Source: an uncultured Verrucomicrobiales bacterium
GTDB lineage: Bacteria; Verrucomicrobiota; Verrucomicrobiia; Verrucomicrobiales; DEV007
DNA length: 7,399 nt
Direction of reading: 5' to 3'
Assembly: GCA_937893785.1 (NCBI GenBank)
Contig: CALCSP010000239.1
Location: 1-7,399 of the forward strand
Shown: positions 1-6,973 of the stretch, in pieces
Layout: each line of letters starts with the position of its first letter
Numbering within the stretch: position 1 is the stretch's first letter
Notes under the pieces: generated by a model
Database searches by the model: none
The model's input: only the letters and a program-made list of their open reading frames with translations
What the model was told of the DNA's origin: nothing
Program-made: the position numbers and the translations under genes

Positions 1-669
1 CGGATCGACCATGCGGTAACCAACACCTCGCAGTGTGCCAATGAGAGGAATTTCTCCATCTGTATCGATCTTAGTACGTAATCGCCTTATGTATACGTCC
101 ACGAGATTCGTCCCGGGATCAAAATGATAGCCCCACACCTGTTCAAGAATCTGGCTACGGGTAAGAACACGACCAGGGGAGCGCATTAAGAAAGTAAGCA
201 ATGAGAACTCCTTGGGAGTCATGTCAATAGCCGTTCCAGACCGCATAACTTCGCGGCTCATCATGTTTGCAGTAAGCGTCCCCACACTGAGCAAGCTCAT
301 TCCACTGTCCGAAGAACGCCTCCATATCGCCCGTAATCTGGCCACAAGTTCCTCAACGAAGAATGGCTTAGGAAGATAGTCATCAGCACCAAGGTTCAAA
401 CCCTCAATTCGGTCCTCACTTTCCCCCCTAGCAGTAATGATAATAACGGGCACGTTATTCTGCCCTTCACGAAGCTTCTTGAGTATCTCGAGCCCACTTT
501 TACCCGGCAACATGATATCAAGCACCACGGCATCATATGACTTTGTCGTGGCATGTTCCATGCCGGCATCACCATCCTCGCAGTAATCCACAGCAAACCC
601 CTCAGCAACCAACCCATCACTTACCAGTGAACCAATTTCAGTCTCGTCCTCAACCAGCAAGATATTCAC
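1..669 (-). CDS. OmpR/PhoB-family response regulator, 3' end cut by the window edge
   Basis: Cytoplasmic two-component response regulator: an N-terminal receiver domain (about residues 1-118) joined to a C-terminal OmpR-type winged-helix DNA-binding domain (about 128-222). The receiver starts NILLVEDE and has the acidic pocket E7/D8, phospho-acceptor D51 in VVLDIMLPGKSG, T79 in IITAR and K101 in LPKPF, so it should be phosphorylatable. The effector domain shows MTPKEFSLL, the recognition-helix region VDVYIRRLRTKI and the closing hairpin TLRGVGYRM. The 223 residues seen are nearly full length for the family (about 225-235), so only a few codons are missing. The start is GTG at 669: an in-frame TAG lies at 681-679, no in-frame ATG exists between, and an AGG sits 8 bases upstream. 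It lies 93 bases after nuoN with a possible promoter of its own. The cognate kinase is not visible and would probably lie beyond the left edge; the signal and target genes are unknown. Confidence 0.95.
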   Translation of the reverse strand, partial: MNILLVEDETEIGSLVSDGLVAEGFAVDYCEDGDAGMEHATTKSYDAVVLDIMLPGKSGLEILKKLREGQNNVPVIIITARGESEDRIEGLNLGADDYLPKPFFVEELVARLRAIWRRSSDSGMSLLSVGTLTANMMSREVMRSGTAIDMTPKEFSLLTFLMRSPGRVLTRSQILEQVWGYHFDPGTNLVDVYIRRLRTKIDTDGEIPLIGTLRGVGYRMVDP

Positions 670-676
670 ATTGCTT

Positions 677-682
677 ACCTAA
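677..682 (-). promoter_or_regulatory. Ribosome binding site supporting the GTG start of the response regulator
   Basis: On the minus strand this reads TTAGGT. The AGG core ends 8 bases before the GTG at 669, which is a normal Shine-Dalgarno spacing. It supports the GTG start even though an out-of-frame ATG overlaps it by one base shift. Confidence 0.45.
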
Positions 683-721
683 GCCCGACTCGAGAAAAAT
701 ACAATGATGAGCGGCAATAAT

Positions 722-751
722 CTTATACTCCTGCACAAAGCAAACAGGCAA
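722..751 (-). promoter_or_regulatory. Candidate sigma70-type promoter for the response regulator
   Basis: On the minus strand TTGCCT (751-746, four of six consensus bases) is followed after 18 bases by TATAAG (727-722, five of six). Transcription from it would begin around 714-716 and leave an untranslated leader of roughly 45 bases before the GTG at 669. The site begins just after the nuoN stop codon, where a separate promoter for the regulator would be expected. It was found by eye and not scored, so it may be chance. Confidence 0.35.
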
Positions 752-762
752 GATGAACCAGC

Positions 763-2241
763 CTATTGGCTCAAGTCAAGGAGGACCCCAGGAAAAACCC
801 CTAAGAAAAAGACAGCAATCAGTAAAATCAGAATCGACACCTTAGCCAATCGGCCAACTTTCAGTTCACCAACTTCTGCTGCGCTCGCGCCCCCCCCCCA
901 ATACATTGCCTTGATGATCTTGAAGTAATAGTAAAATCCAGTAGTTGCACCAAATACGGCCACGCAGACCACAATCCACAATCCACTCTGCATAGCATTC
1001 TGAATAGCTATATTAAATAGGAAGAATTTGCCAAAAAATCCAACCGTTAACGGTATACCGGCCAAGGAAGCAACCCCGACCAGCATTGCAAATGCAAGAA
1101 ATGGCGAGCGTTTTCCTAGACCTTCAAACGCCACCAAGTCTTCCCCTTCATTACCAACACGCACAATCGTAAGGACAAGAAAGCACAGAAGCGTCATAAT
1201 CAGATATCCCGCAAGATAAAAGGCTATTGAAGAATACGGATCCGGGCCCCTTACCGTGACCACGCTACCAATAGCCGGTATCGCCATTAACAAAAATCCC
1301 GCATGAGCAATACTCGAATAAGCCAGCAACCGTTTAATATTCTTCTGTGCGATCGCTGCCAAGTTGCCATAAATGAGGGTAGCGCAAACCACAAAAACAA
1401 TTAGATACAAGACGGGCTCTCTCAGCGAAGGCGCCGACAAAAAAGGCTCAACAACGCGCAACAAGACAATAAATCCGGCTGCCTTGGATGCCACAGAAAG
1501 AAAGGCTGTTACCGGCATTGCCGCCCCCTGATAGACATCAGGAACCCATATCTGGAATGGAACCACAGCTATCTTGAAGCCGATGCCCACCATCAGTAAC
1601 GCAAAGGCAAAAATCGCGACCCTGTCGGCAATATCATCACCTGACAAAATGACAGCGAGTTGCTCAAGGCTAAAGGTTCCCGAGACACCATAAGTCCAAG
1701 CTATTCCATAAACCAAAAACCCGGTAGAAAGAGCGCCGAGAATCAGATATTTTACACCCGCTTCCAGTGAACCAACGTTGCGGCGCATAAAAGCAACCAA
1801 CACATAAAAACCCATCGTAACCAGCTCAAGCGACACAAAGATCGTCACTAGATCCTTACTGGAAGACATCCACATAAGCCCGGCACAAACAAACACCGGC
1901 AGGCAATAAAACTCACCCAGTCCCGAAGCCTCTTCATCCTGGGAAGTATAATTCTTAAATACCGGGGCAAACTCGCGAGCCATCACCAAAACAAGCAGGG
2001 TTGCTAGCAACGCCAAGCCTTTGTAAAAGGCAGCCCATTGATCGTAATGATATATCCCCCAGTATTGCACACCTTCACCTGGTGCTGTTACTGCAAAAAT
2101 CATCACGCCAAGTATCAGCAAAAGACCAAACACTCCAAGCAATGCAATCTTGCTTCTTGAACGCCTGCCCGAAAAAAGCTCCAAGCAGAGCATTAACACC
2201 CCAAGGATGACGACGTATATCTCTAGGTAATAGGGGAGCAT
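763..2241 (-). CDS. nuoN: NADH-quinone oxidoreductase subunit N (complex I antiporter-like membrane subunit)
   Basis: Membrane subunit of complex I that forms the proton-pumping unit nearest the NuoH/J/K end of the membrane arm. The 492 residues, counted from ATG 2241, are mostly hydrophobic with about 14 membrane segments, the usual NuoN size. Conserved ionisable residues are present: E139 in SLELVTMGFYVLVAF, K223 in GFKIAVVPFQIWVPD (TM7), K253 in SVASKAAGF (TM8) and K405 in GFFGKFFLF (TM12). The start is uncertain. TTG at 2259 would add six residues and overlap nuoM by 14 bases, and GTG at 2244 is also in frame; I prefer ATG 2241, 4 bases after the nuoM stop, because it is the only ATG of the three. 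None has a clear Shine-Dalgarno, which suggests translational coupling to nuoM. The coding strand holds a run of ten G (899-890) just after W448. Stop is TAG at 765-763; last gene of the nuo cluster. Confidence 0.97.
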   Translation of the reverse strand: MLPYYLEIYVVILGVLMLCLELFSGRRSRSKIALLGVFGLLLILGVMIFAVTAPGEGVQYWGIYHYDQWAAFYKGLALLATLLVLVMAREFAPVFKNYTSQDEEASGLGEFYCLPVFVCAGLMWMSSSKDLVTIFVSLELVTMGFYVLVAFMRRNVGSLEAGVKYLILGALSTGFLVYGIAWTYGVSGTFSLEQLAVILSGDDIADRVAIFAFALLMVGIGFKIAVVPFQIWVPDVYQGAAMPVTAFLSVASKAAGFIVLLRVVEPFLSAPSLREPVLYLIVFVVCATLIYGNLAAIAQKNIKRLLAYSSIAHAGFLLMAIPAIGSVVTVRGPDPYSSIAFYLAGYLIMTLLCFLVLTIVRVGNEGEDLVAFEGLGKRSPFLAFAMLVGVASLAGIPLTVGFFGKFFLFNIAIQNAMQSGLWIVVCVAVFGATTGFYYYFKIIKAMYWGGGASAAEVGELKVGRLAKVSILILLIAVFFLGVFPGVLLDLSQ

Positions 2242-2245
2242 CACA

Positions 2246-3718
2246 TCATAGGGTGCCAAGAAGGTCAGGCACCAGCTTAAGAATAAGGTTCGGGAATAAC
2301 CCCGTAGTCAGAAGGATCACGATCATCAAAATGACAGGCATTCTGGCCTCTCTCTCAAGATCTGTAAGAACAAGGTTTCCGTTGCATTCACCCTGAAATA
2401 TCCGCCGAAAAGCGCGCAGCATGTAAACGGCGGAAATCACAACCCCCCATAATGCCAGAATTGTCACGACCTGCAGAGAGCCTAGTTCTCCTGCGCCACT
2501 GAATGCGGCAAAGAAAATGGTAATCTCCGATGCAAAATTGGCAAACCCGGGAAGCCCTATAGATGCAAATGCAGCAAAACCGAAAGCTACGGCTATAAAT
2601 GGCATACTGGCTCCCATTCCCCCAAGGCGAGTAAATTCCAGAGTGTCCAATCTTTCTCGTAAAGCCCCACAAAGAGCAAATAACAGGGCGATTGAAATCC
2701 CATGGGCAAACATCATGAGCACGGCCCCACCCCAGCCAGCACTGTTACAACAGGCAATCCCGAGGAAAATATATCCCATATGCATCACGCTGGAATTCCC
2801 CAACATTCGGTCAAGATATCGCTGAGATATAGTAACAAAACCGACATAGATGATGTTACCCAACAGGAGAATCAATAACAGTTCCTTCCATGCCTCAAAC
2901 CCCTCCGGCAACAGTGGCATGGCAACACGGAGCATTCCGTAGAGACCAAACTTCTTTAGAACTCCTGCGTGCAGCATTGCCACGGGAGGGGGGGCACAGG
3001 CATAGGCTGGCGCTGCCCAACTGTGAAAGGGAAACAGCGAAACAAGAATACCAAACCCAACGAGCAATGGCAGAAAAATCCATTTCTGCATCTCGGCACT
3101 CAGCGGATGCTCCCCAGCCCCAGGATCAAGTTTGGCAATATCAAACGTAAGTCCGCCCACAGGCGAAAGCTGTACGTATAGGGCAATGAATCCCCCTAGC
3201 AGAATTAGGCTGCCCACTCCGAGGTAAATGGTAATCTTCCATGCCGTTGCAACCTTTTCCCGCCCCTGCCCGTATATCCCGATCATCAGAAACGTTGGTA
3301 TCAATGCAAGCTCGTGAAATGCATAAAGGAAGAAAAGGTCTGTCGCACAAAACGCACCCAGAGCGCCTGCAGCAATCAGCATCAACGATATATAATAAAG
3401 CCTGCCACTTCCCTTCCCGGGTATGACTGGTGAGATTTTTACTGCACAGAAAGTCACTATTACCGTGAGCAGCACAAGAATTGCGCTCATCCCGTCAACA
3501 GCAAAACCCAGTGTTAGCTCGGGGGAATTAAGCAATCGGTGCGCACTCTGGAAATGCATGTCACCCCCTCCCCTTGCAAGAACAATACAAAATACGATCG
3601 AGCCCAGTAAAAGGTTGGCCCAGGATGCAAATAATGCTAATCCCCGGCCAGATCCGCCACACCCTATAGCCAAGGCAATAACAAGCGGAATAGCGATGAT
3701 GAATTCGATGATAGTCAC
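2246..3718 (-). CDS. nuoM: NADH-quinone oxidoreductase subunit M (divergent in TM7-TM8)
   Basis: Antiporter-like proton-pumping subunit of complex I, normally placed between NuoL and NuoN in the membrane arm. It has 490 residues and about 14 membrane segments, close to the family norm. Conserved points that I can see: E136 in the FHELALIPTFLMIG segment (TM5), K256 in TM8, H339 in the MFAHGISIALLF segment and E398 in LPGFANFASEITIFF (TM12). Unusually, the TM7 lysine (K234 in E. coli NuoM) is L225 here, in GFGILVSLFPFHSW. The following W-x-P-D motif is lost, and TM8 reads VAMLHAGVLKKFGLYG with H250 and an extra K255. The frame is unbroken. The start is GTG at 3718, 12 bases after the nuoL stop, because the only upstream in-frame codon boundary is that stop; the nearest AGG is about 11 bases upstream. 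Position between nuoL and nuoN fixes the identity. Confidence 0.96.
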   Translation of the reverse strand: MTIIEFIIAIPLVIALAIGCGGSGRGLALFASWANLLLGSIVFCIVLARGGGDMHFQSAHRLLNSPELTLGFAVDGMSAILVLLTVIVTFCAVKISPVIPGKGSGRLYYISLMLIAAGALGAFCATDLFFLYAFHELALIPTFLMIGIYGQGREKVATAWKITIYLGVGSLILLGGFIALYVQLSPVGGLTFDIAKLDPGAGEHPLSAEMQKWIFLPLLVGFGILVSLFPFHSWAAPAYACAPPPVAMLHAGVLKKFGLYGMLRVAMPLLPEGFEAWKELLLILLLGNIIYVGFVTISQRYLDRMLGNSSVMHMGYIFLGIACCNSAGWGGAVLMMFAHGISIALLFALCGALRERLDTLEFTRLGGMGASMPFIAVAFGFAAFASIGLPGFANFASEITIFFAAFSGAGELGSLQVVTILALWGVVISAVYMLRAFRRIFQGECNGNLVLTDLEREARMPVILMIVILLTTGLFPNLILKLVPDLLGTL

Positions 3719-3730
3719 TGGACGAAAAAC

Positions 3731-5560
3731 CTATCTAGAGGTGATTGTAATTGTGATGAGGTAAATGATGACGATCACCCCCAAACCGAATAAAAATACA
3801 TGGCTCTGCAGGTTTCCACCCTGCAAACCTCGAAGCAAAGAACCTACTCCCGAGGTAATACGGGCACTCCCTCGTACGATAAGCCCATCAATCAGCAACT
3901 GATCGACAGCCTTTGCAACATGAGCCAGACCGTCCTGTAACAATCTAACAAGAAACAAGTAGGCTTCATCTATGTAAAATTTCCGGGCAAAAACCTTCAC
4001 TCTGATAGGATCCTTGTCACGCCCCCTGTAGATCAGATAGCCGGCAGCTATCCCTGCAATACCTATTAGACTTAAAACAAGGGGCAATGCACCCTTCGGA
4101 TGCGGTAATTCATCAGGGTTTAGGAACCATCCATAGGCAAACTTAAAGCCTGACAACACTGCGCCAACTGTGAGTATGATCAATGGCACACGCATCACAA
4201 AGGGCACTTCAGAAGCTTCACTTGCAGCCAAAGATCGCGACTTTCCAAAAAACACGACCGTGCAAAGACGACTCATATAAAAAGCGGTAAGAAAAGCCGT
4301 CATTGCTCCGACAATCAGAAGCAGTGTGTTGTTCTGTGCAGCGGCCATCACTGCATCCTTACTCCAAAAGCCGCTAAGGGGCGGCAATCCTGCCAAGGCA
4401 GCAGTACCAATCAAAAACGTAATGGCGGTCACAGGCATCAGTCTCAAAAGACCGCCCATCTTCCAGATGTCCTGTTCATGATGGCATGCATAAATGACCG
4501 CACCAGCACCAAGGAATAGCAAAGCCTTGAAAAAGGCATGGGTGTAAAGATGGAAAAACCCGGCATTCGAGGCACTTACTCCGAGCACCTCTCCCGAAAA
4601 CACAAACCCGGAAAAACCTACTGCCATAACCATGTATCCAAGTTGTGACAATGTTGAGTAAGCAAGAATCTTCTTAATATCAGACTGCTGGGTAGCCATG
4701 AGCGCAGCAATCAAGGCCGTTAACGCCCCCACATGCTGAATGACTGAAGCCGCTACCGGAGCAGCCACGATCAAGAATGTCAGCTTGGCCAGCATAAACA
4801 CTCCTGCAGCAACCATGGTGGCCGCATGAATCAAAGCGGAAACCGGGGTCGGTCCCTCCATCGCGTCAGGCAACCAAACATGCAATGGAACCTGAGCGGA
4901 CTTGCCTACTGCACCGCAAAAAATACAAACCATTGCCCAATTCAAAAGAGCCGGATCATATGTCTCGCGACCTAGGGTTTCACTGAGTCCAGCAAAACTG
5001 ATCTCACCGGTTGCCCCCCAAAGTAGAAGTATTCCGGCCATAAAACCAAAGTCCCCTATCCTGTTAACCAAAAAGGCTTTCTTTGAAGCTTCGGCAGCGG
5101 AATTTTTACGAAACCAATGACCAATAAGCAGATAGGAACTGACGCCAACCAGCTCCCAGAAAATAAACATCATCGCAAAGTTGTCAGCTAGGACAATTCC
5201 CGTCATGGAAAACATAAACAGCGACAAACCGGCAAAATACCGTGCTTTGGCAGCATCATCCTTCATGTATCCAAGGGAGAAAATATGAACAAGGAGACCG
5301 ACGAGAGTCACAACCAGCATCATGCCCTTGGCTAATCCTGTAATCTCAAGGGCGATCTTGAGTTCGAGCCCCCCCACATTCAACCAATCAAAAGAGCCTG
5401 CCGGCCCACTCTCTCCCATCAATCCTAAGGTAAGCAAAAAGCATATGGCCGCCGAAACCACGGAAACATATGCGCTAACATCAGGCCTGTTCCTTGTCAC
5501 TAACAGGATCAAAGTGGCTGCAATAAGCGGGAGAAGGAGAATGATAAATGCGGTAGTCAT
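3731..5560 (-). CDS. nuoL: NADH-quinone oxidoreductase subunit L (distal antiporter-like subunit with lateral helix)
   Basis: Distal proton-pumping subunit of complex I and the largest membrane subunit. Its 609 residues match the usual length. The antiporter core shows E136 in IFWELVGVSSYLLIGHW (TM5), K220 in GAVGKSAQVPLHVWLPDAMEGPT (TM7), H245 in SALIHAATMV, H337/H341/K345 in the FFHLYTHAFFKALLF segment and K401 in SGFWSKD (TM12). After the core, about residues 520-580 are more polar and fit the long lateral helix that runs along NuoM and NuoN, and the tail (about 585-605, from GNLQSHVFLFG) fits the final anchoring membrane helix. The start is ATG 5560, 10 bases after nuoK. An AAAGGA overlaps the nuoK end but is about 13 bases from the ATG, longer than ideal. 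Stop is TAG at 3733-3731. All key channel residues are intact, unlike NuoM. Confidence 0.98.
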   Translation of the reverse strand: MTTAFIILLLPLIAATLILLVTRNRPDVSAYVSVVSAAICFLLTLGLMGESGPAGSFDWLNVGGLELKIALEITGLAKGMMLVVTLVGLLVHIFSLGYMKDDAAKARYFAGLSLFMFSMTGIVLADNFAMMFIFWELVGVSSYLLIGHWFRKNSAAEASKKAFLVNRIGDFGFMAGILLLWGATGEISFAGLSETLGRETYDPALLNWAMVCIFCGAVGKSAQVPLHVWLPDAMEGPTPVSALIHAATMVAAGVFMLAKLTFLIVAAPVAASVIQHVGALTALIAALMATQQSDIKKILAYSTLSQLGYMVMAVGFSGFVFSGEVLGVSASNAGFFHLYTHAFFKALLFLGAGAVIYACHHEQDIWKMGGLLRLMPVTAITFLIGTAALAGLPPLSGFWSKDAVMAAAQNNTLLLIVGAMTAFLTAFYMSRLCTVVFFGKSRSLAASEASEVPFVMRVPLIILTVGAVLSGFKFAYGWFLNPDELPHPKGALPLVLSLIGIAGIAAGYLIYRGRDKDPIRVKVFARKFYIDEAYLFLVRLLQDGLAHVAKAVDQLLIDGLIVRGSARITSGVGSLLRGLQGGNLQSHVFLFGLGVIVIIYLITITITSR

Positions 5561-5570
5561 CTCAAGCGCT

Positions 5571-5894
5571 TTATCCTTTCATGCTGTTAAGATCCTCAAC
5601 ATGCACTGTGCAGCGTGCACGAAACAGAGCTACAATAATAGCCAAGCCTACAGCCACTTCAGCAGCAGCAACTGCAATAACAAAAAACACCAACACCTGT
5701 GCCTCATAACCATCGGCAGGCATCCCATTACCATTGCCGAATCGCCAAAACGCTACCAGTGTAAGATTTGCTGCACTAAGCATCATTTCAAGGCACATGA
5801 AAATGATGATAATGTTGCGACGCATCATCACTCCCGCAAACCCGATTGCAAACAGCAACCCGCTGACCATCAAATATTCGTTCAGTGTGGGCAT
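5571..5894 (-). CDS. nuoK: NADH-quinone oxidoreductase subunit K
   Basis: Small membrane subunit of complex I with three transmembrane helices (about residues 7-23, 28-50 and 66-91), homologous to MrpC. It carries two buried glutamates of the charged membrane axis: E36 in the [17 protein letters not shown] segment (TM2) and E79 in [20 protein letters not shown] (TM3). The R25/R26 pair lies in the first loop, as in the family, and the tail VEDLNSMKG is typical. At 107 residues it is slightly longer than the usual 100-102; the extra residues lie in the TM2-TM3 loop, which is rich in Gly and Asn. The start is ATG 5894, 5 bases after the nuoJ stop, with only a weak GAG upstream. Stop is TAA, 10 bases before nuoL. 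Confidence 0.97.
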   Translation of the reverse strand: MPTLNEYLMVSGLLFAIGFAGVMMRRNIIIIFMCLEMMLSAANLTLVAFWRFGNGNGMPADGYEAQVLVFFVIAVAAAEVAVGLAIIVALFRARCTVHVEDLNSMKG

Positions 5895-5899
5895 TATCT

Positions 5900-6418
5900 C
5901 TAGCTTCGATCCGCCCTCCCCTGACGCCTGCTGAGAACCACCACCCCAATAGTTGCCACAAGTAGCAGAATGCCAAGCAACTGAAGGTGAAAATTAAAAT
6001 CGGAAAACACAGCCTCACCGACACGTTTTACATCCTGATGCACTGCTGCATCTTCAGGGAGCACTGCTAGTTGCTGCTTGCCGTGAGCAAAATGACCCAG
6101 CAGGATTGCCAACTGGCTTATCAGCGCAAGAACCACCAGAAGTCCACCTCCCATAGCTACATAATTGAGATTCCGACGTTGCTCTGTCTTAACATCCAGC
6201 AGCATGATAATGAAAATGAACAGCACCATGACCGCCCCGGTATAGACAAGAACCTGAATCACCCCGATGAAATAGGCATTCAATGTGATAAACAGCGCAG
6301 CAAGCCCCAAAAATGATCCCACCAGTGACAGCGCACTGGAAACCGGGTTTCTATTCAAGACAACCATTACGCCAAATCCCAGCATTACCGCTGAGAATAT
6401 GTAAAAGAGCACTGACAT
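5900..6418 (-). CDS. nuoJ: NADH-quinone oxidoreductase subunit J
   Basis: Membrane subunit of complex I that packs between NuoH and NuoK/NuoN and takes part in coupling quinone reduction to proton movement. It has 172 residues and five predicted membrane helices (about 2-20, 27-47, 50-74, 86-108 and 144-163). The diagnostic segment [18 protein letters not shown] precedes TM3, which reads [19 protein letters not shown] with the conserved Y59 and the glycine of the helix bulge, followed by IIMLLD. A hydrophilic loop of about 35 residues separates TM4 from TM5, as in other NuoJ proteins. The start is ATG 6418, 21 bases after the nuoI stop, the widest gap among the nuo genes here, and I see no Shine-Dalgarno in it. 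Stop is TAG at 5902-5900. Confidence 0.97.
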   Translation of the reverse strand: MSVLFYIFSAVMLGFGVMVVLNRNPVSSALSLVGSFLGLAALFITLNAYFIGVIQVLVYTGAVMVLFIFIIMLLDVKTEQRRNLNYVAMGGGLLVVLALISQLAILLGHFAHGKQQLAVLPEDAAVHQDVKRVGEAVFSDFNFHLQLLGILLLVATIGVVVLSRRQGRADRS

Positions 6419-6439
6419 GTGTTTATTCGGCCAGGTTCA

Positions 6440-6970
6440 TTACTTTAGCTTATTCCACTTATTCACCAACCCCTCGCGCTTGCCGCCAATCTCATAAAGC
6501 TTTTCCTTATCGTGAACCATCTCCTCTCGGGAGAGACCGGTAATAGCATAGTCCTTACGTAGATAAATTGCCTGTTCAGGACACACCTCCTCGCACATAC
6601 CGCAATAAATACACCTAATCATGTCAATTTCGAAGCTCTTAGGACGCTTCTCCACCTTTTGCCACTTATCATCTGGAGGGATCTCCTCGGGAACAATCGT
6701 GATCGCTCTCGGCGGGCAAATGAACTCACATAACTGGCAAGAAACGCATCTTTCCCGATCTTGCTCATCGGTCACAAGTGCAGGGGCGCCACGATAATGT
6801 TCCGGCAGGTTCTCATCCCATTTCACCTCCGGATACTGCATAGTAACATTCTTTTTCCTTCGCAAGATTCGGATCGCATGCCCAAGAGTAATACGCAAAC
6901 CTTTCATCAGGGCCGGAAAATAACATTTCTCAGCCAGCGTTAACTTTGGGCGTTTGACGACAATGGGCAT
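6440..6970 (-). CDS. nuoI: NADH-quinone oxidoreductase subunit I, 2x[4Fe-4S] ferredoxin-like
   Basis: Peripheral-arm subunit of complex I that passes electrons through two [4Fe-4S] clusters (N6a and N6b) towards NuoB and the quinone site. It has 176 residues. Both ferredoxin motifs are complete: C75-x2-C78-x2-C81-x3-C85-P in CVSCQLCEFICPP, and C120-x2-C123-x2-C126-x3-C130-P in CIYCGMCEEVCPE. In this family the fourth cysteine of each motif ligates the other cluster. The N-terminal part (about residues 12-36) fits the amphipathic helix that lies against the membrane near NuoH, followed by VTMQYPEVKWD and YRGAPALV before the first cluster. The C-terminal 30 residues are charged and lysine-rich. 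The start is ATG 6970, 3 bases after the nuoH stop, with no Shine-Dalgarno visible. Stop is TAA at 6442-6440. It is the only soluble subunit gene in the window. Confidence 0.98.
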   Translation of the reverse strand: MPIVVKRPKLTLAEKCYFPALMKGLRITLGHAIRILRRKKNVTMQYPEVKWDENLPEHYRGAPALVTDEQDRERCVSCQLCEFICPPRAITIVPEEIPPDDKWQKVEKRPKSFEIDMIRCIYCGMCEEVCPEQAIYLRKDYAITGLSREEMVHDKEKLYEIGGKREGLVNKWNKLK

Positions 6971-6973
6971 ATT

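Noticed and set aside
396..620. A 74-codon minus-strand open frame
   Set aside because: It is a shifted frame inside the receiver domain of the response regulator, whose true frame carries the phospho-acceptor and the other conserved residues.
670..762. Intrinsic terminator after nuoN
   Set aside because: The best inverted repeat (CCTG and CAGG around an 11-base loop) has a four-base stem and no following T tract.
2988..2994. Seven-base C run on the nuoM coding strand (and a seven-base G run in nuoL at 5369-5375)
   Set aside because: At seven bases these are near the length expected now and then by chance in coding DNA; only the ten-base run in nuoN stands out.
2246..5560. An expanded complex I with two NuoM copies (2M type)
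   Set aside because: Only one NuoM-like protein lies between NuoL and NuoN, and no second copy is visible; nothing beyond the window can be excluded.
2246..5560. Mrp-type Na+/H+ antiporter or membrane-bound hydrogenase operon
   Set aside because: NuoH, the two-cluster NuoI, NuoJ and NuoK sit in canonical complex I order with intact signatures, which fits nuo and not mrp or a hydrogenase locus.
5322..5903. A 193-codon open frame on the plus strand
   Set aside because: It lies antisense to nuoK and the 5' end of nuoL, which have unmistakable conserved motifs; its translation has no recognisable domain and an odd composition rich in His, Asn and Lys.
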